A DNA stretch of 61,238 nucleotides, from NCBI GenBank assembly GCA_019415925.1, contig DXYG01000006.1:1-61238 (forward strand), given 5' to 3'. Positions 25,400 to 34,909 of the stretch are shown here, piece by piece; position 1 is the stretch's first letter; each line of letters starts with the position of its first letter. Under the pieces are notes generated by a model, which ran no database searches, was not told the DNA's origin, and worked only from the letters and a program-made list of their open reading frames with translations. Made by a program: the position numbers and the translations under genes. Source of the DNA: Clostridiales bacterium. GTDB lineage: Bacteria; Bacillota; Clostridia; Oscillospirales; Acutalibacteraceae.

Positions 25400-26660
25400 A
25401 CAAATCATCTCCCTTTAAAATCACCTTATCATAAAGCGAAACTGTATCTCCGTTGAACAATTCATCTTCATCGGGGGTAGTATCGCAGATAACATAGTCG
25501 TCATCAGCATAGAGAATTGAAATCTGTTTAAACTGAACTTCACTGCCGTAAAGCACATAAACACCCTGTACCTTTTTCTTCTCGGTATGCTTATTGTCGT
25601 TGTCGTCATAAGTTGTTTTTGTAACGTAGTCATCGTGAATTGCACGTTTGCTTATGCGAAGTCCGGTGTAGGTGCCGAGTCCGATTTCAACCGGTTCCTG
25701 CCTTGCTTCAATCAAGCCGGCGTCCATATAGTCACATTCGAGCACAACAAGTGCGTCTGAATCAGGTGTTTCCTGATGAATTCTGTAAATTGAAGCAGGT
25801 ACACTGTCTGTTGCGGCATCAGAAAACAAAATTGTGACGTTTCCGTCCCAGAGTGAAAGCTCAGTTGCCTCATCAGCAGACACCTTGCAGGCAACATACC
25901 AGTTTAAGCTGCTGATAATTTTTCCTGCGTTGTTGTCTGAAATCTCTGACTTTTTTACATTTTCCAAATCGCTTAATTTAATTCTGTCTATGTCCGAATA
26001 TTTAATCGAGCTTTCATATCCGTCGCAGTATTCTGTAAAATATCCTGCTTTATCGGTTTTTATTGTGCCTATGCTATTACCGGATGAATTTCTAAGGCTG
26101 TCCATCTGTGACTGCAAGCTTGAAATTTCAGAATTGAAGTTTGTGTACTTTCCTGTGTAAAGCTGGCGCTGATTGATTGAAGAAAGCATATTATATGAGT
26201 CTGAAAGTGCTGAATTTAATTCACCGTTATTAATATCATCCAGATAAGTTATCAGATTATTATGTATTGAATTGTTGATAGTGTCAATTCCTACGGTATT
26301 AACAGAATTGTTTTTCTGTAGAGTTTCAAGAGCGTTTTTTTGTTTTTCAAGAGCAGTCGCAGTTGTCTGAGCCAGAGCGTCTTCCTCAGTTTCATAAATC
26401 TTTGCAATTTCACCGCCTGATTTAACCTCTTCGCCCTCGTAGCAGGAATAAGAAAGTACTCCCGAAGTGTTATTGGTTATAACATTTTCATCTCTGATAA
26501 TAAATGCATTAGTGAAAATTTTATTAGTCACTGTAGTCTGAACAGCATTTTCAGTGGGATACATATCAAAATTTGCACTGATAAGAAGATAAGCAACATA
26601 GATAAGCGCTAAAATTGTAAGCGCTGATACAAGTATTCGCTTAAAAAGTAATTTATCCAT
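25377..26660 (-). CDS. HlyD-like membrane-anchored protein of the division cluster
   Basis: This 427-residue protein has one N-terminal transmembrane helix (about 9-29) and an extracytoplasmic body. A HlyD/biotinyl-lipoyl-like strand pattern near residues 60-90 (SGVLSYSCYEGEEVKSGGEIAKIY) resembles periplasmic adaptor proteins in its second half, GEEVKSGGEIAKIY. A predicted coiled coil follows (about 95-210), then a beta-rich C-terminus. No ABC transporter gene is adjacent. It lies where ylmD is found in Bacillus, between miaA and yggS. I infer an envelope or division role from position only; export activity is not supported. Confidence 0.7.
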   Translation of the reverse strand: MDKLLFKRILVSALTILALIYVAYLLISANFDMYPTENAVQTTVTNKIFTNAFIIRDENVITNNTSGVLSYSCYEGEEVKSGGEIAKIYETEEDALAQTTATALEKQKNALETLQKNNSVNTVGIDTINNSIHNNLITYLDDINNGELNSALSDSYNMLSSINQRQLYTGKYTNFNSEISSLQSQMDSLRNSSGNSIGTIKTDKAGYFTEYCDGYESSIKYSDIDRIKLSDLENVKKSEISDNNAGKIISSLNWYVACKVSADEATELSLWDGNVTILFSDAATDSVPASIYRIHQETPDSDALVVLECDYMDAGLIEARQEPVEIGLGTYTGLRISKRAIHDDYVTKTTYDDNDNKHTEKKKVQGVYVLYGSEVQFKQISILYADDDYVICDTTPDEDELFNGDTVSLYDKVILKGDDLYDGKVIE

Positions 26661-26664
26661 AAAA

Positions 26665-27645
26665 TTATCCTTTACCTTTATTTATTATTTCAACGGCTTG
26701 TGCAAGTAATTCTTCAAAAGAATTATATTCATCTGCATAAAGCCAACTAATATCTAAATCTCTTTTAAACCATGTAATCTGTCGTTTTGCATATCTGCGT
26801 GTTTCCATTTTAAGCTTTTCTACACAGTCGTCAAGAGTTTTTTCACCGTTAAAATACGGAATAAGCTCTTTGTATCCGATTGCTTTAACCGACGTAAAAC
26901 TCAATTTGTTAGAAAGAACATCCTTTGCTTCATCCAAAAGTCCGTTTTCAAGCATTAAATCAACACGTTTGTTTATTCTCTCGTAAAGCTTTGCCCTGTC
27001 TTTGTAATTAATTCCGATTTTTATAGGATTAAAAGGACTTTTTACAAGCTTCGACTTTTCGTTTTGTTCTGAAATTGTTATTCCCGTAGTTTTATAAAAT
27101 TCAATTGCACGAATTATTCTTTTTGGGTTTCTTTCCGCTCTCAGTCTGTCTGCCGAGTCTATATCAAACTCTGAAAGCATTTCAAGCAGTTTATCTATCC
27201 CCTGCTCTTCATAAATTTTATAAAGCTCAAGCGACAGCTTTTCATCACGCTGTTCATCTCTGAAAGTTATATTGTTTAGAAGTGAATCAACATAAAGTCC
27301 CGTACCGCCGACGATAAAAGGAAGTTTTCCTCTTGAATTAATATCAGCAATACACCTTGAAGCATCCTTTACAAACATTGCTACCGAATAAGTTTCATCA
27401 GGTGATACAAAATCTATAAGATGATGCTTTATGCCTTCAGTTTCATCAGCAGTCGGCTTTGCGGTTGCAATCTGCATTTCCTTGTAAATCTGCATTGAGT
27501 CGGCTGAAACAATTTCACCGTTGAACCTCTGAGCAAGCTTTACAGCAAGCTTAGTTTTGCCCGAAGCGGTAGGACCGACAATAGAAATAACTTTAATTGA
27601 GTTTTCCAGAATATCACACCCTGCCAAATTGCTTTTCAATTTCAT
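26665..27645 (-). CDS. miaA: tRNA dimethylallyltransferase
   Basis: MiaA adds the isopentenyl group to A37 of tRNAs reading UNN codons, supplying the substrate of MiaB, encoded in the same run. Walker A is GPTASGKTKLA, followed by ADSMQIYKEM and the conserved VGGTGLY and ITWFKRD motifs. The frame from ATG 27645 gives 326 residues and overlaps mutL by 32 bases without a ribosome binding site. AGGG at the end of mutL is better spaced for a non-AUG start (ATT or CTG, 27612-27607) about 5 residues before IKVISIVG, so the true start is uncertain. Confidence 0.93.
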   Translation of the reverse strand: MKLKSNLAGCDILENSIKVISIVGPTASGKTKLAVKLAQRFNGEIVSADSMQIYKEMQIATAKPTADETEGIKHHLIDFVSPDETYSVAMFVKDASRCIADINSRGKLPFIVGGTGLYVDSLLNNITFRDEQRDEKLSLELYKIYEEQGIDKLLEMLSEFDIDSADRLRAERNPKRIIRAIEFYKTTGITISEQNEKSKLVKSPFNPIKIGINYKDRAKLYERINKRVDLMLENGLLDEAKDVLSNKLSFTSVKAIGYKELIPYFNGEKTLDDCVEKLKMETRRYAKRQITWFKRDLDISWLYADEYNSFEELLAQAVEIINKGKG

Positions 27646-29662
27646 TTTTTGTCATTACTATACAAACAGGTCTGCCGTGAGGGCAGTACTTAATCTGAGG
27701 ATTTTCTTCAAGCTTTTTAACAATGTCTATAAGCTCCTGAGGAGTGCTCTTATTCCCTGCCTTTATTGCGGAACGACAAGCAACATTGTGATAAAACCAA
27801 TCCATTTTTTCAGTAAAAATATCATTTTTACCCATTGCGATATAATCAGCCATTTCTGCAATACAGTCGCTTATGTCTGCGGCGTCAAGGTATTGCGGTG
27901 CACTTCTTACAATAACTGTGCTGTTGCCGAAGTCCTCAACCTCAAAAGCGCAGGCACTGAACATATCAAGGTTATTAATCGCAGCGTCATACTCTGTTTT
28001 TTCAAGTGTAACGGTTATCGGTTGGAGAAGAATCTGAGAAAATGAAGCAGCCTTTTCTGCTTTCAGCTTTTCGTAAATCATACGCTCGTGTGCTGCGTGT
28101 TTATCAATAAAAAGAATTTCTTTTTTATTCTTTTCAGCAATTATATATGTACCAAAAGCTTCTCCGATGTATCTTATTTCAGTTTCATTTTGATTAACCA
28201 AAATCGAATCGGAATCTGATTCAGCAACAACTAAATCAATCGCTTTATTTTCTTTTTCAGAAATTTCAGGTGTAGTATCATTTTTAACAATTATTTCTTC
28301 TTGTTTTAGTTCTGCTGATATTGCAGGAATAAACTCCTGCTGAGGCTTAAATGAAGCCTCTTTTTTAGCGTTATTTACAGCCTGTTTTGAATAGAGGCTA
28401 AACGGATTTCCCGAATCAGAAAGTTTTATGTTGTCAATGCTCTTTCTTTTCGGCTCAGCAGGCTTTTCAGTTTTTTCAGAACTAAAACTCACGCTTTTGA
28501 AAGGATTGAAGTCGTCTTTAATTTGTGTTGTTTCAGGTTTTGTAGGTACAACTGGTGAAACAACAGGAGTTTCTGTTTTCTTTGAAAGTATAGCCTGTGC
28601 GTTATTGAAAGGATTGAAATTATTGAGTTCGTTAAATGCTGTATTATTTTTAAAAGACGCGTTTTTTCGGCTGTCAAACTTCATAAGCGCAGACTTTACT
28701 GCATGGTAGACCGCATCGAAAACAGGTCGCTCATTTATAAAACGCACTTCAATTTTTGCTGGATGAACATTAACGTCAATCATTTCAAACGGAAGTTCAA
28801 TATTAAGCACACAGGATGGGAATTTTCCTACCATAATTGAGCCCTTAAATGCTTCTTCAACAGCCGCCATAGCCGTTCTTGTTTTGACATAACGTCCATT
28901 GATAAAGAAATTCTGCATATTTCTGTTAGGACGCGAATTGACAGGCTTTGAAACATAGCCTTTAATTTTTATTGCGTCAAGCTCATATTCAACGGGAATC
29001 AATCCGTTTGCAAAATCCTTGCCGAATACGGAATATATAGCTGAGATAAGTTTTCCGTCACCAAAGGTTTTCAGAACCTGTTTGCCGTCTTTTATGTAAG
29101 TAAATGCAATTTCGGGATGCGAAAGCGCAGTTTTGTCAATAATATTTGATACGGCATTTCCTTCGGAAACGTCCTTTTTGAGGAACTTTGCCCTTGCTGG
29201 AATGTTGTAGAACAAATCTCTGATAATAAATGTAGTGCCGACAGGACAGCCTGCATCATCAAAAGAAATTTCTTCTCCGCCGTCAATTTCATAGCTTGAA
29301 CCGATTTCTTCATTAATATTTCTTGTTATGAGTTGAAGTCTTGAAACTGCACAGATTGAAGCAAGTGCTTCGCCTCTGAAACCGAGGGTTGAAATGCAGT
29401 CAAGGTCGTTTTCGTATTTAACCTTACTCGTTGCGTGTCTTAAAAAAGCGACCTTAATGTCATCTTTTAAGATGCCGCATCCGTCGTCGGTGACACGCAT
29501 AAATGTTGTTCCGCCGTTTTTGATTTCAACGGTGATGTTCTTAGCACCTGCGTCTATTGAATTTTCAACAAGTTCCTTTATAACAGAAGCAGGACGTTCA
29601 ACAACTTCGCCTGCCGCAATAAGCTCTGCAACGTGCTTGTCAAGAACATTAATAACACCCAT
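27614..29662 (-). CDS. mutL: DNA mismatch repair protein MutL (endonuclease type)
   Basis: MutL couples MutS mismatch recognition to strand incision. From ATG 29662 it has 682 residues. The N-terminal GHKL ATPase has ELVENSIDAGA, DDGCGI and GFRGEAL. A Pro/Lys-rich linker (about 330-480) follows, then a C-terminal domain with a DQHAxxE-like site (DKHAAHERMIYE, Gln replaced by Lys) and CPHGRP. These mark the nicking type found in bacteria lacking MutH. AGGCGGTG precedes the start. It follows mutS by 24 bases. Confidence 0.96.
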   Translation of the reverse strand: MGVINVLDKHVAELIAAGEVVERPASVIKELVENSIDAGAKNITVEIKNGGTTFMRVTDDGCGILKDDIKVAFLRHATSKVKYENDLDCISTLGFRGEALASICAVSRLQLITRNINEEIGSSYEIDGGEEISFDDAGCPVGTTFIIRDLFYNIPARAKFLKKDVSEGNAVSNIIDKTALSHPEIAFTYIKDGKQVLKTFGDGKLISAIYSVFGKDFANGLIPVEYELDAIKIKGYVSKPVNSRPNRNMQNFFINGRYVKTRTAMAAVEEAFKGSIMVGKFPSCVLNIELPFEMIDVNVHPAKIEVRFINERPVFDAVYHAVKSALMKFDSRKNASFKNNTAFNELNNFNPFNNAQAILSKKTETPVVSPVVPTKPETTQIKDDFNPFKSVSFSSEKTEKPAEPKRKSIDNIKLSDSGNPFSLYSKQAVNNAKKEASFKPQQEFIPAISAELKQEEIIVKNDTTPEISEKENKAIDLVVAESDSDSILVNQNETEIRYIGEAFGTYIIAEKNKKEILFIDKHAAHERMIYEKLKAEKAASFSQILLQPITVTLEKTEYDAAINNLDMFSACAFEVEDFGNSTVIVRSAPQYLDAADISDCIAEMADYIAMGKNDIFTEKMDWFYHNVACRSAIKAGNKSTPQELIDIVKKLEENPQIKYCPHGRPVCIVMTKNEIEKQFGRV

Positions 29663-29686
29663 ATTGTCACCGCCTTTCAAAATAAA

Positions 29687-32275
29687 TTAAATCATACTCT
29701 TTAATTCATAAAGCAAATTCATTGCTTCAATCGGAGTAAGAGTATTTAAATCTGCCGCATTCAATCTATCAATCACAGGACTCTGTACTGCGCCCAGAAG
29801 CGAAAGCTGCATATCGTTATTTTCTTCCTTAATTATTTCAACCTTTCCCCCGTCGCCGCTTTCAAGCTCCGAGAGAATTTCTTTTGCACGGTTAATTATC
29901 GACTGCGGAACACCTGCAAGCTTTGCAACTTCAATACCAAAGCTGTCATCAGCGCCACCCGGAATAATTCTGCGCAAAAAGGTTATGTCGTCACCACGTT
30001 TTTTGACAGCTATGCTGTAATTTTTTACGCCGTCAAGCAGATTTTCCATTACTGTAAGCTCGTGATAGTGCGTTGCAAACAGTGTTTTTGCTCCGAGCTT
30101 CTTTTTATCAGCGCAAAATTCAAGGACGGCTCTTGCAATACTCATACCGTCGAAAGTCGAAGTGCCTCTGCCGATTTCATCAAGAATAAGCAGACTTTTT
30201 GAAGTGGCATTCTTAACAATATTTGCAACCTCGCTCATCTCAACCATAAAGGTTGACTGCCCCGAAGCCAAATCATCAGACGCACCGACTCTTGTAAAAA
30301 TGCTGTCAACAATGCCGATTTCGGCAGATGATGCAGGGACAAAGCTGCCCATCTGAGCCATAAGCACAATAAGTGCAATCTGACGCATATATGTTGATTT
30401 ACCAGCCATATTCGGACCGGTGATTATTGCTACCCTATCGCTGTTGCTGTCAAGACATACATCATTAGGAACAAAAGGTGAGTCCTTTAAAAGTGCCTCG
30501 ACAACAGGGTGACGTGAATCCTTGATTCTTATTGCAGATGAAAGATTTACATCAGGTCGAACATAACGGTTGTCCGACGCTACATTTGCAAGCGAAGTGA
30601 TAACATCCAGCGTTGCAATTGCTTTTGCGGTTTTCTGAATACGCTCAAGATTATCTGCAACAGTTTTTCTTATGGTATCAAAAATAGAAAACTCAAGTGC
30701 AACAGACCTGTCTTTTGCGCCGAGTATTCTTCCCTCTACCTCTTTTAAGTCCTGAGTTATATATCTTTCACAATTAGTTAGCGTTTGCTTTCTAATGTAA
30801 GTATCGGGTACAAGGTCTTTATAGGAATTTGTAACTTCAATATAATAACCGAAAACTCTGTTATAACCTACTTTTAGCTTGGGAATACCCGTAGCTTCCC
30901 TCTGTTCAGCCTCAATTTTAGCAAGGATATCCTTTGAATTGTTCATATCACCCGTTACGGAATCAAGCTCTTCGTTATATCCTCGCTTAATCATTCCGCC
31001 CTCTCTTATTGTAAAAGGAGGTTCTTCAACAATTGCACTGTCAATCAGATTAAATATATCATCAAGCGTGTCAATATCACGATAAATCTTTTTAAGATAC
31101 GATGCGTTACAAACGGAAATAAGCTCTGAAATTCTCGGAAGATTCTGCATTGCGGAGCATAGCGAACGCAAATCTCTCGCATTTGCCGAGCCGTAGACAA
31201 TTTTGGTCATCAGTCTTTCAATGTCGAAAATACCCGAAATATTATCGGTTATTTCAAGTCGAAGCATTGTGTTATTTACAAGCTCCTCAACAGCAGACTG
31301 ACGATTATTTATTGATGAAATATTCATCAGCGGGTGCTCAAGCCACGAACGGATAAGCCTTTTGCCCATAGCAGTTTTTGTCTTGTCAATAACCCACAAC
31401 AGAGAACCACGCTTTTCTTTTGTCAGCATTGTCTGCGTAAGCTCAAGGTTTCGCTGAGTGTTGTAATCAAGGCGCATATACTGGCTCTCGCTGTAAAGCT
31501 CAATGTGATTTATACGTTCAAGACCGCTTTTCTGCGTATCTTTAAGGTACGAGAGCAAAGCACCGATTGAAGAAACAAGCACTTCGCTGTCAGCTACACT
31601 TTCATATTCATCTATAAAATGCTCGGTAACAGCATTTTTGCAAAGGTTGTAATCAAACTTATCATCTTCAAGCATTTCAACGCCTGCGGAAAGCTTTGTT
31701 TTGATAAATTTAGGCAGTTCTTTGATTTTTACAATATCTCCACCGATAAGAATTTCCCTTGGGTTGTAACTTGCAAGCTGACTTGTGAGAACATTATATG
31801 AATCCTTGCCGGAAATCTCGGTAGCGTATAATTCTCCGGTAGAAATATCACAAAAACAAATACCAATATGCTTGTTTTTAGCAAACATACAGCAAATGTA
31901 ATTGTTTTTGCTTTCGTCGAGCATACTCGACTCCATAACTGTACCGGGTGTGATAACACGAATTATGTCACGCTTAACAAGTCCCTTTGCCTTTGCAGGG
32001 TCCTCAGTCTGCTCGCATATTGCAACCTTGTATCCCTTTGCAACAAGTCGGGCTATGTAACCCTCACAGCTGTGAAAAGGAACGCCGCACATCGGTGCAC
32101 GTTCGTCCTGACCGCAGTCACGGCCTGTAAGTGTGAGTTCAAGCTCTTTTGACGCAAGCTTTGCATCATCATAGAACATTTCGTAGAAATCTCCAAGACG
32201 AAAGAACAAAATGCTGTCTTTATTTTCTTCTTTAATTTTAAAATACTGTTTCATCATCGGAGATAACTCCGCCAT
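29687..32275 (-). CDS. mutS: DNA mismatch repair protein MutS
   Basis: MutS recognises mismatches and small loops. It has 862 residues. The mismatch-wedging Phe-x-Glu is Phe30-Tyr-Glu32 in LGDFYEMF, the Walker A is GPNMAGKSTYM near residue 616, and Walker B is LLILDEIGRGTSTFDG. The C-terminus ends in a helix-turn-helix region and a short tail with a QLSLL motif resembling the beta-clamp-binding site. AGGGTGTG precedes ATG 32275. It belongs to the conserved miaB-ymcA-mutS-mutL string of Firmicutes. Confidence 0.97.
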   Translation of the reverse strand: MAELSPMMKQYFKIKEENKDSILFFRLGDFYEMFYDDAKLASKELELTLTGRDCGQDERAPMCGVPFHSCEGYIARLVAKGYKVAICEQTEDPAKAKGLVKRDIIRVITPGTVMESSMLDESKNNYICCMFAKNKHIGICFCDISTGELYATEISGKDSYNVLTSQLASYNPREILIGGDIVKIKELPKFIKTKLSAGVEMLEDDKFDYNLCKNAVTEHFIDEYESVADSEVLVSSIGALLSYLKDTQKSGLERINHIELYSESQYMRLDYNTQRNLELTQTMLTKEKRGSLLWVIDKTKTAMGKRLIRSWLEHPLMNISSINNRQSAVEELVNNTMLRLEITDNISGIFDIERLMTKIVYGSANARDLRSLCSAMQNLPRISELISVCNASYLKKIYRDIDTLDDIFNLIDSAIVEEPPFTIREGGMIKRGYNEELDSVTGDMNNSKDILAKIEAEQREATGIPKLKVGYNRVFGYYIEVTNSYKDLVPDTYIRKQTLTNCERYITQDLKEVEGRILGAKDRSVALEFSIFDTIRKTVADNLERIQKTAKAIATLDVITSLANVASDNRYVRPDVNLSSAIRIKDSRHPVVEALLKDSPFVPNDVCLDSNSDRVAIITGPNMAGKSTYMRQIALIVLMAQMGSFVPASSAEIGIVDSIFTRVGASDDLASGQSTFMVEMSEVANIVKNATSKSLLILDEIGRGTSTFDGMSIARAVLEFCADKKKLGAKTLFATHYHELTVMENLLDGVKNYSIAVKKRGDDITFLRRIIPGGADDSFGIEVAKLAGVPQSIINRAKEILSELESGDGGKVEIIKEENNDMQLSLLGAVQSPVIDRLNAADLNTLTPIEAMNLLYELKSMI

Positions 32276-32309
32276 AATCTCACACCCTTTTTGTTTAATC
32301 TAAATCAAA

Positions 32310-32717
32310 TTAGTGGCAGCCACCGCAGCTTTCACAGCTGCCTGAACAGGAAGACTGTGAATAATCTGCAGTTTCGGGATCAGCACCCTCACAAGACTGC
32401 TGAACAATTGCAAGAACTCTGTTTGCAACAACATCAAATTCTTCCTTTGCATCGTTATAAGCAATCATATTTTCGTTAGACATAATCTTGGAGTAAACTT
32501 CTCTCATTTCAGTGTTAAGCTGAGTAAGCTTGTCCTGATCTCTTTCCTTTTTTGAAGCCTCGTTATTGATTGACATTCTCTTAAGATTAAATTCACCGAT
32601 TAAGCTCTGAAGCTCTGTGTCAGCGTCTGCCTTAGCCTGAACCTCCTGCAATCTGATGTATGATACTTCCTTCTGAATTGCTTTTCCGAGTTCTCTTGCC
32701 TGTGTAATAATATCCAT
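32310..32717 (-). CDS. YlbF/YmcA-family protein with Cys-rich tail
   Basis: This 135-residue helical protein belongs to the YlbF/YmcA (Com_YlbF) family. In Bacillus the family forms the RicA-RicF-RicT complex that assists RNase Y and carries iron-sulfur clusters. By synteny, between miaB and mutS, it corresponds to YmcA/RicA. The last 20 residues carry four cysteines and a terminal His (CSGSCESCGGCH), a plausible metal or cluster site. GGAGG precedes ATG 32717. I left the symbol blank because YlbF and YmcA cannot be separated by eye. Confidence 0.8.
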   Translation of the reverse strand: MDIITQARELGKAIQKEVSYIRLQEVQAKADADTELQSLIGEFNLKRMSINNEASKKERDQDKLTQLNTEMREVYSKIMSNENMIAYNDAKEEFDVVANRVLAIVQQSCEGADPETADYSQSSCSGSCESCGGCH

Positions 32718-32741
32718 AATTTTACCTCCGTATAATTATAT

Positions 32742-34154
32742 TTATACTAATTCTCCTTTGAGAATCCAGTTACGTGCTTTTGTAATCTTTACATTTTGGA
32801 ATGTTCCAATTAAGTTGGCAGGAGCTTTCAGCTCAACAATTATGTTACCGCTTGTCCTGCCTGTTAATTCATCATTTTTGCCTGTTTCGCCCTCGATAAG
32901 AACTTTTTCGATTCTACCTACCATTGAGGAACAGCGTTTTGCCGCAATCTCCTCCTGAACGTCAAGAAGTTCTCTGAACCACTTTGATTTTTCTTCATAA
33001 GGTATGGGGTCGTCCATTTTCTCGGCAGGCGTGCCGACTCTGGGTGAAAAGATGAATGTAAACAGAGATGTAAATTCAACCTCTTTAATAAGTGAAAGAG
33101 TTTCCTTGAAATCCTCGTAAGTTTCACCGGGAAAGCCTACGATTATATCACTTGTAAGCGAAACATCTTCAATTTTTTCTTTGGCGTAATTTACAATCTC
33201 AAGGTATTTTTTTCGGTCATAATGCCTGTTCATCGCCTTTAAAATTCGGTCAGAGCCACTCTGGAACGGCAAGTGAAGATGCTTGCTTATATGCGTTCCG
33301 TTTGCGATTGTATCAATAAGCTCCTTTGAACAGTCTTTCGGGTGAGAAGTCATAAATCTGAGCCAGTAGTCACCGTCAATTGAATCAATTTCACTTAACA
33401 GCTTTGCAAAATTAACACCGTCGGGCAGGTTTTTTCCGTAGGAATTTACGTTCTGACCAAGCAGTGTTATATCTTTATAACCGCTTTGAATCATCTCTCT
33501 TGCTTCGGAAATAATTATGTTTTTGTCACGACTGCGCTCACGGCCTCTTACGTATGGTACAATGCAATAGGTACAGAAATTGTTGCAGCCGTACATTATC
33601 GGCAGCCAGCCTTTAAAACTGCCGTCACGTCTTACGGGAATACCCTCGTAGAGCTTATTATCATCGTTTCCACGTTCTATAATACGCTTTCCGTTAACGA
33701 GTGAATTATACATAAGCTCGGGAAAATGATGCAGTGAGTGGGTGCCGAACACAAGACCGACAAACGGAAAACTGTTGTAGATTCTGTTTGCAATATGCTC
33801 CTGCTCCATCATACATCCGCAGAGAGCAATTAAAATCTGCGGATGCTTTCTCTTAAGGTTTTTTAGTGCTCCAACATTGCCGAAAACTCTGTCCTCTGCG
33901 TGTTCTCTGACTGCGCAGGTGTTAAAAAGAATAAAGTCAGCATCGTCGGGAGCGTCAACAAAATCAAATCCCGACTGAGCAAGCATACCTTTAATTTTTT
34001 CACTGTCAGCTACGTTCTGCTGACAGCCGTATGTTCTTACAAAAGCGAGCGGTTTTTCGCCTCTTTTTCTAATTTCCATAATTTCGGCAATCAGTTTCAT
34101 ATACTCAGATTGCTTTTCAGACAGTTTATCAGCCGGATTTATAATATCAGCCAA
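32742..34154 (-). CDS. miaB: tRNA-2-methylthio-N6-dimethylallyladenosine synthase
   Basis: MiaB is a radical SAM methylthiotransferase acting on i6A37 of tRNA, the product of MiaA. It has the N-terminal cluster cysteines (YGCQQNVADSE, NTCAVRE, CGCMM), the radical SAM CNNFCTYC motif, and a C-terminal TRAM domain. The frame is open to 34229, but AAGGAGGG at 34162-34169 is spaced 7 bases from TTG 34154, giving 470 residues (start read as MADIINPADKL). It is the first gene of the long miaB-to-rluD run and has its own promoter. Confidence 0.95.
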   Translation of the reverse strand: MADIINPADKLSEKQSEYMKLIAEIMEIRKRGEKPLAFVRTYGCQQNVADSEKIKGMLAQSGFDFVDAPDDADFILFNTCAVREHAEDRVFGNVGALKNLKRKHPQILIALCGCMMEQEHIANRIYNSFPFVGLVFGTHSLHHFPELMYNSLVNGKRIIERGNDDNKLYEGIPVRRDGSFKGWLPIMYGCNNFCTYCIVPYVRGRERSRDKNIIISEAREMIQSGYKDITLLGQNVNSYGKNLPDGVNFAKLLSEIDSIDGDYWLRFMTSHPKDCSKELIDTIANGTHISKHLHLPFQSGSDRILKAMNRHYDRKKYLEIVNYAKEKIEDVSLTSDIIVGFPGETYEDFKETLSLIKEVEFTSLFTFIFSPRVGTPAEKMDDPIPYEEKSKWFRELLDVQEEIAAKRCSSMVGRIEKVLIEGETGKNDELTGRTSGNIIVELKAPANLIGTFQNVKITKARNWILKGELV

Positions 34155-34190
34155 ATAAATGCCCTCCTTACCCATTGTATTAACTGTTTT

Positions 34191-34219
34191 AGTATACCAC
34201 AAAATATATTGTTTTTCAA
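34191..34219 (-). promoter_or_regulatory. Sigma-A-type promoter of the miaB run
   Basis: On the minus strand TTGAAA (34214-34219) and TATACT (34191-34196) are 17 bases apart, just upstream of miaB. Confidence 0.75.
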
Positions 34220-34261
34220 TATTTTTCACAGGGTTTTCAAATTAATATTGAAGTTTAGCAA

Positions 34262-34909
34262 TTAATATGTTCTGTAAAGATTTCCGTAGGAAGATGGGAT
34301 TTCACCTACTATTACTGACTGTGCTATTTCAAAATCTGTTGTAAAGGTGATATTTCCCGAATAATCAAGCGAGGTTGTCATAATTTTTGAAGTCAGCATA
34401 AGCCTGATATGGTGAACGGTCTGATTTATTCCTGCCTGCTCAAAGGTGCTTACTATTTCGGATGAAAAACTGCCTGTCAGATTAAAAGTCAAAGGGATAC
34501 AGGGACCCCAGTTAGAAAGAACTGTTACATTGGTAAAAGCACCCAAAGGAATATCAATTTCATTATCATACACCTTTGCAATTTCTTTTTGTACGGATTT
34601 GGTTATTTCAGACTTGATTTTATTAATTTTTATTGAGTCGGTTTCTATTGACTGTACCTTGCCGTCTTCGGAATACTTAATTTTAGCAATATCATTATAG
34701 CTGTAGCCGAGCTTTTCAAGCGTTGAATTTGCCGCATCACAGACAGAATTCACTGACAGAATTTCTGCCTGTATTCTGATATATTCGGGTCTGAAATCAG
34801 AAAGATGAACTTCGCAGAATATAATAAGGGATAAAATAAATAAAAAAATCGATAGCAATATTCGCCTCAAAATTTTAAATTTTATTTTACGATGTCTGTA
34901 GTAGAGCAA
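34262..34909 (-). CDS. yunB: Sporulation protein YunB
   Basis: YunB is a sporulation membrane protein of Firmicutes with unknown biochemical role. This 215-residue form has a basic N-terminus, one transmembrane helix (about 16-34) and an extracytoplasmic domain. Motifs typical of the family are IPLGAFTNVTVLSNWGP and TSKIMTTSLDYSG. The start is TTG 34909, preceded by GGGGTG. That ribosome binding site is the 3' arm of the terminator that ends the Cys-rich gene, and the TTG lies in its U-tract. No promoter was recognised. Confidence 0.85.
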   Translation of the reverse strand: MLYYRHRKIKFKILRRILLSIFLFILSLIIFCEVHLSDFRPEYIRIQAEILSVNSVCDAANSTLEKLGYSYNDIAKIKYSEDGKVQSIETDSIKINKIKSEITKSVQKEIAKVYDNEIDIPLGAFTNVTVLSNWGPCIPLTFNLTGSFSSEIVSTFEQAGINQTVHHIRLMLTSKIMTTSLDYSGNITFTTDFEIAQSVIVGEIPSSYGNLYRTY

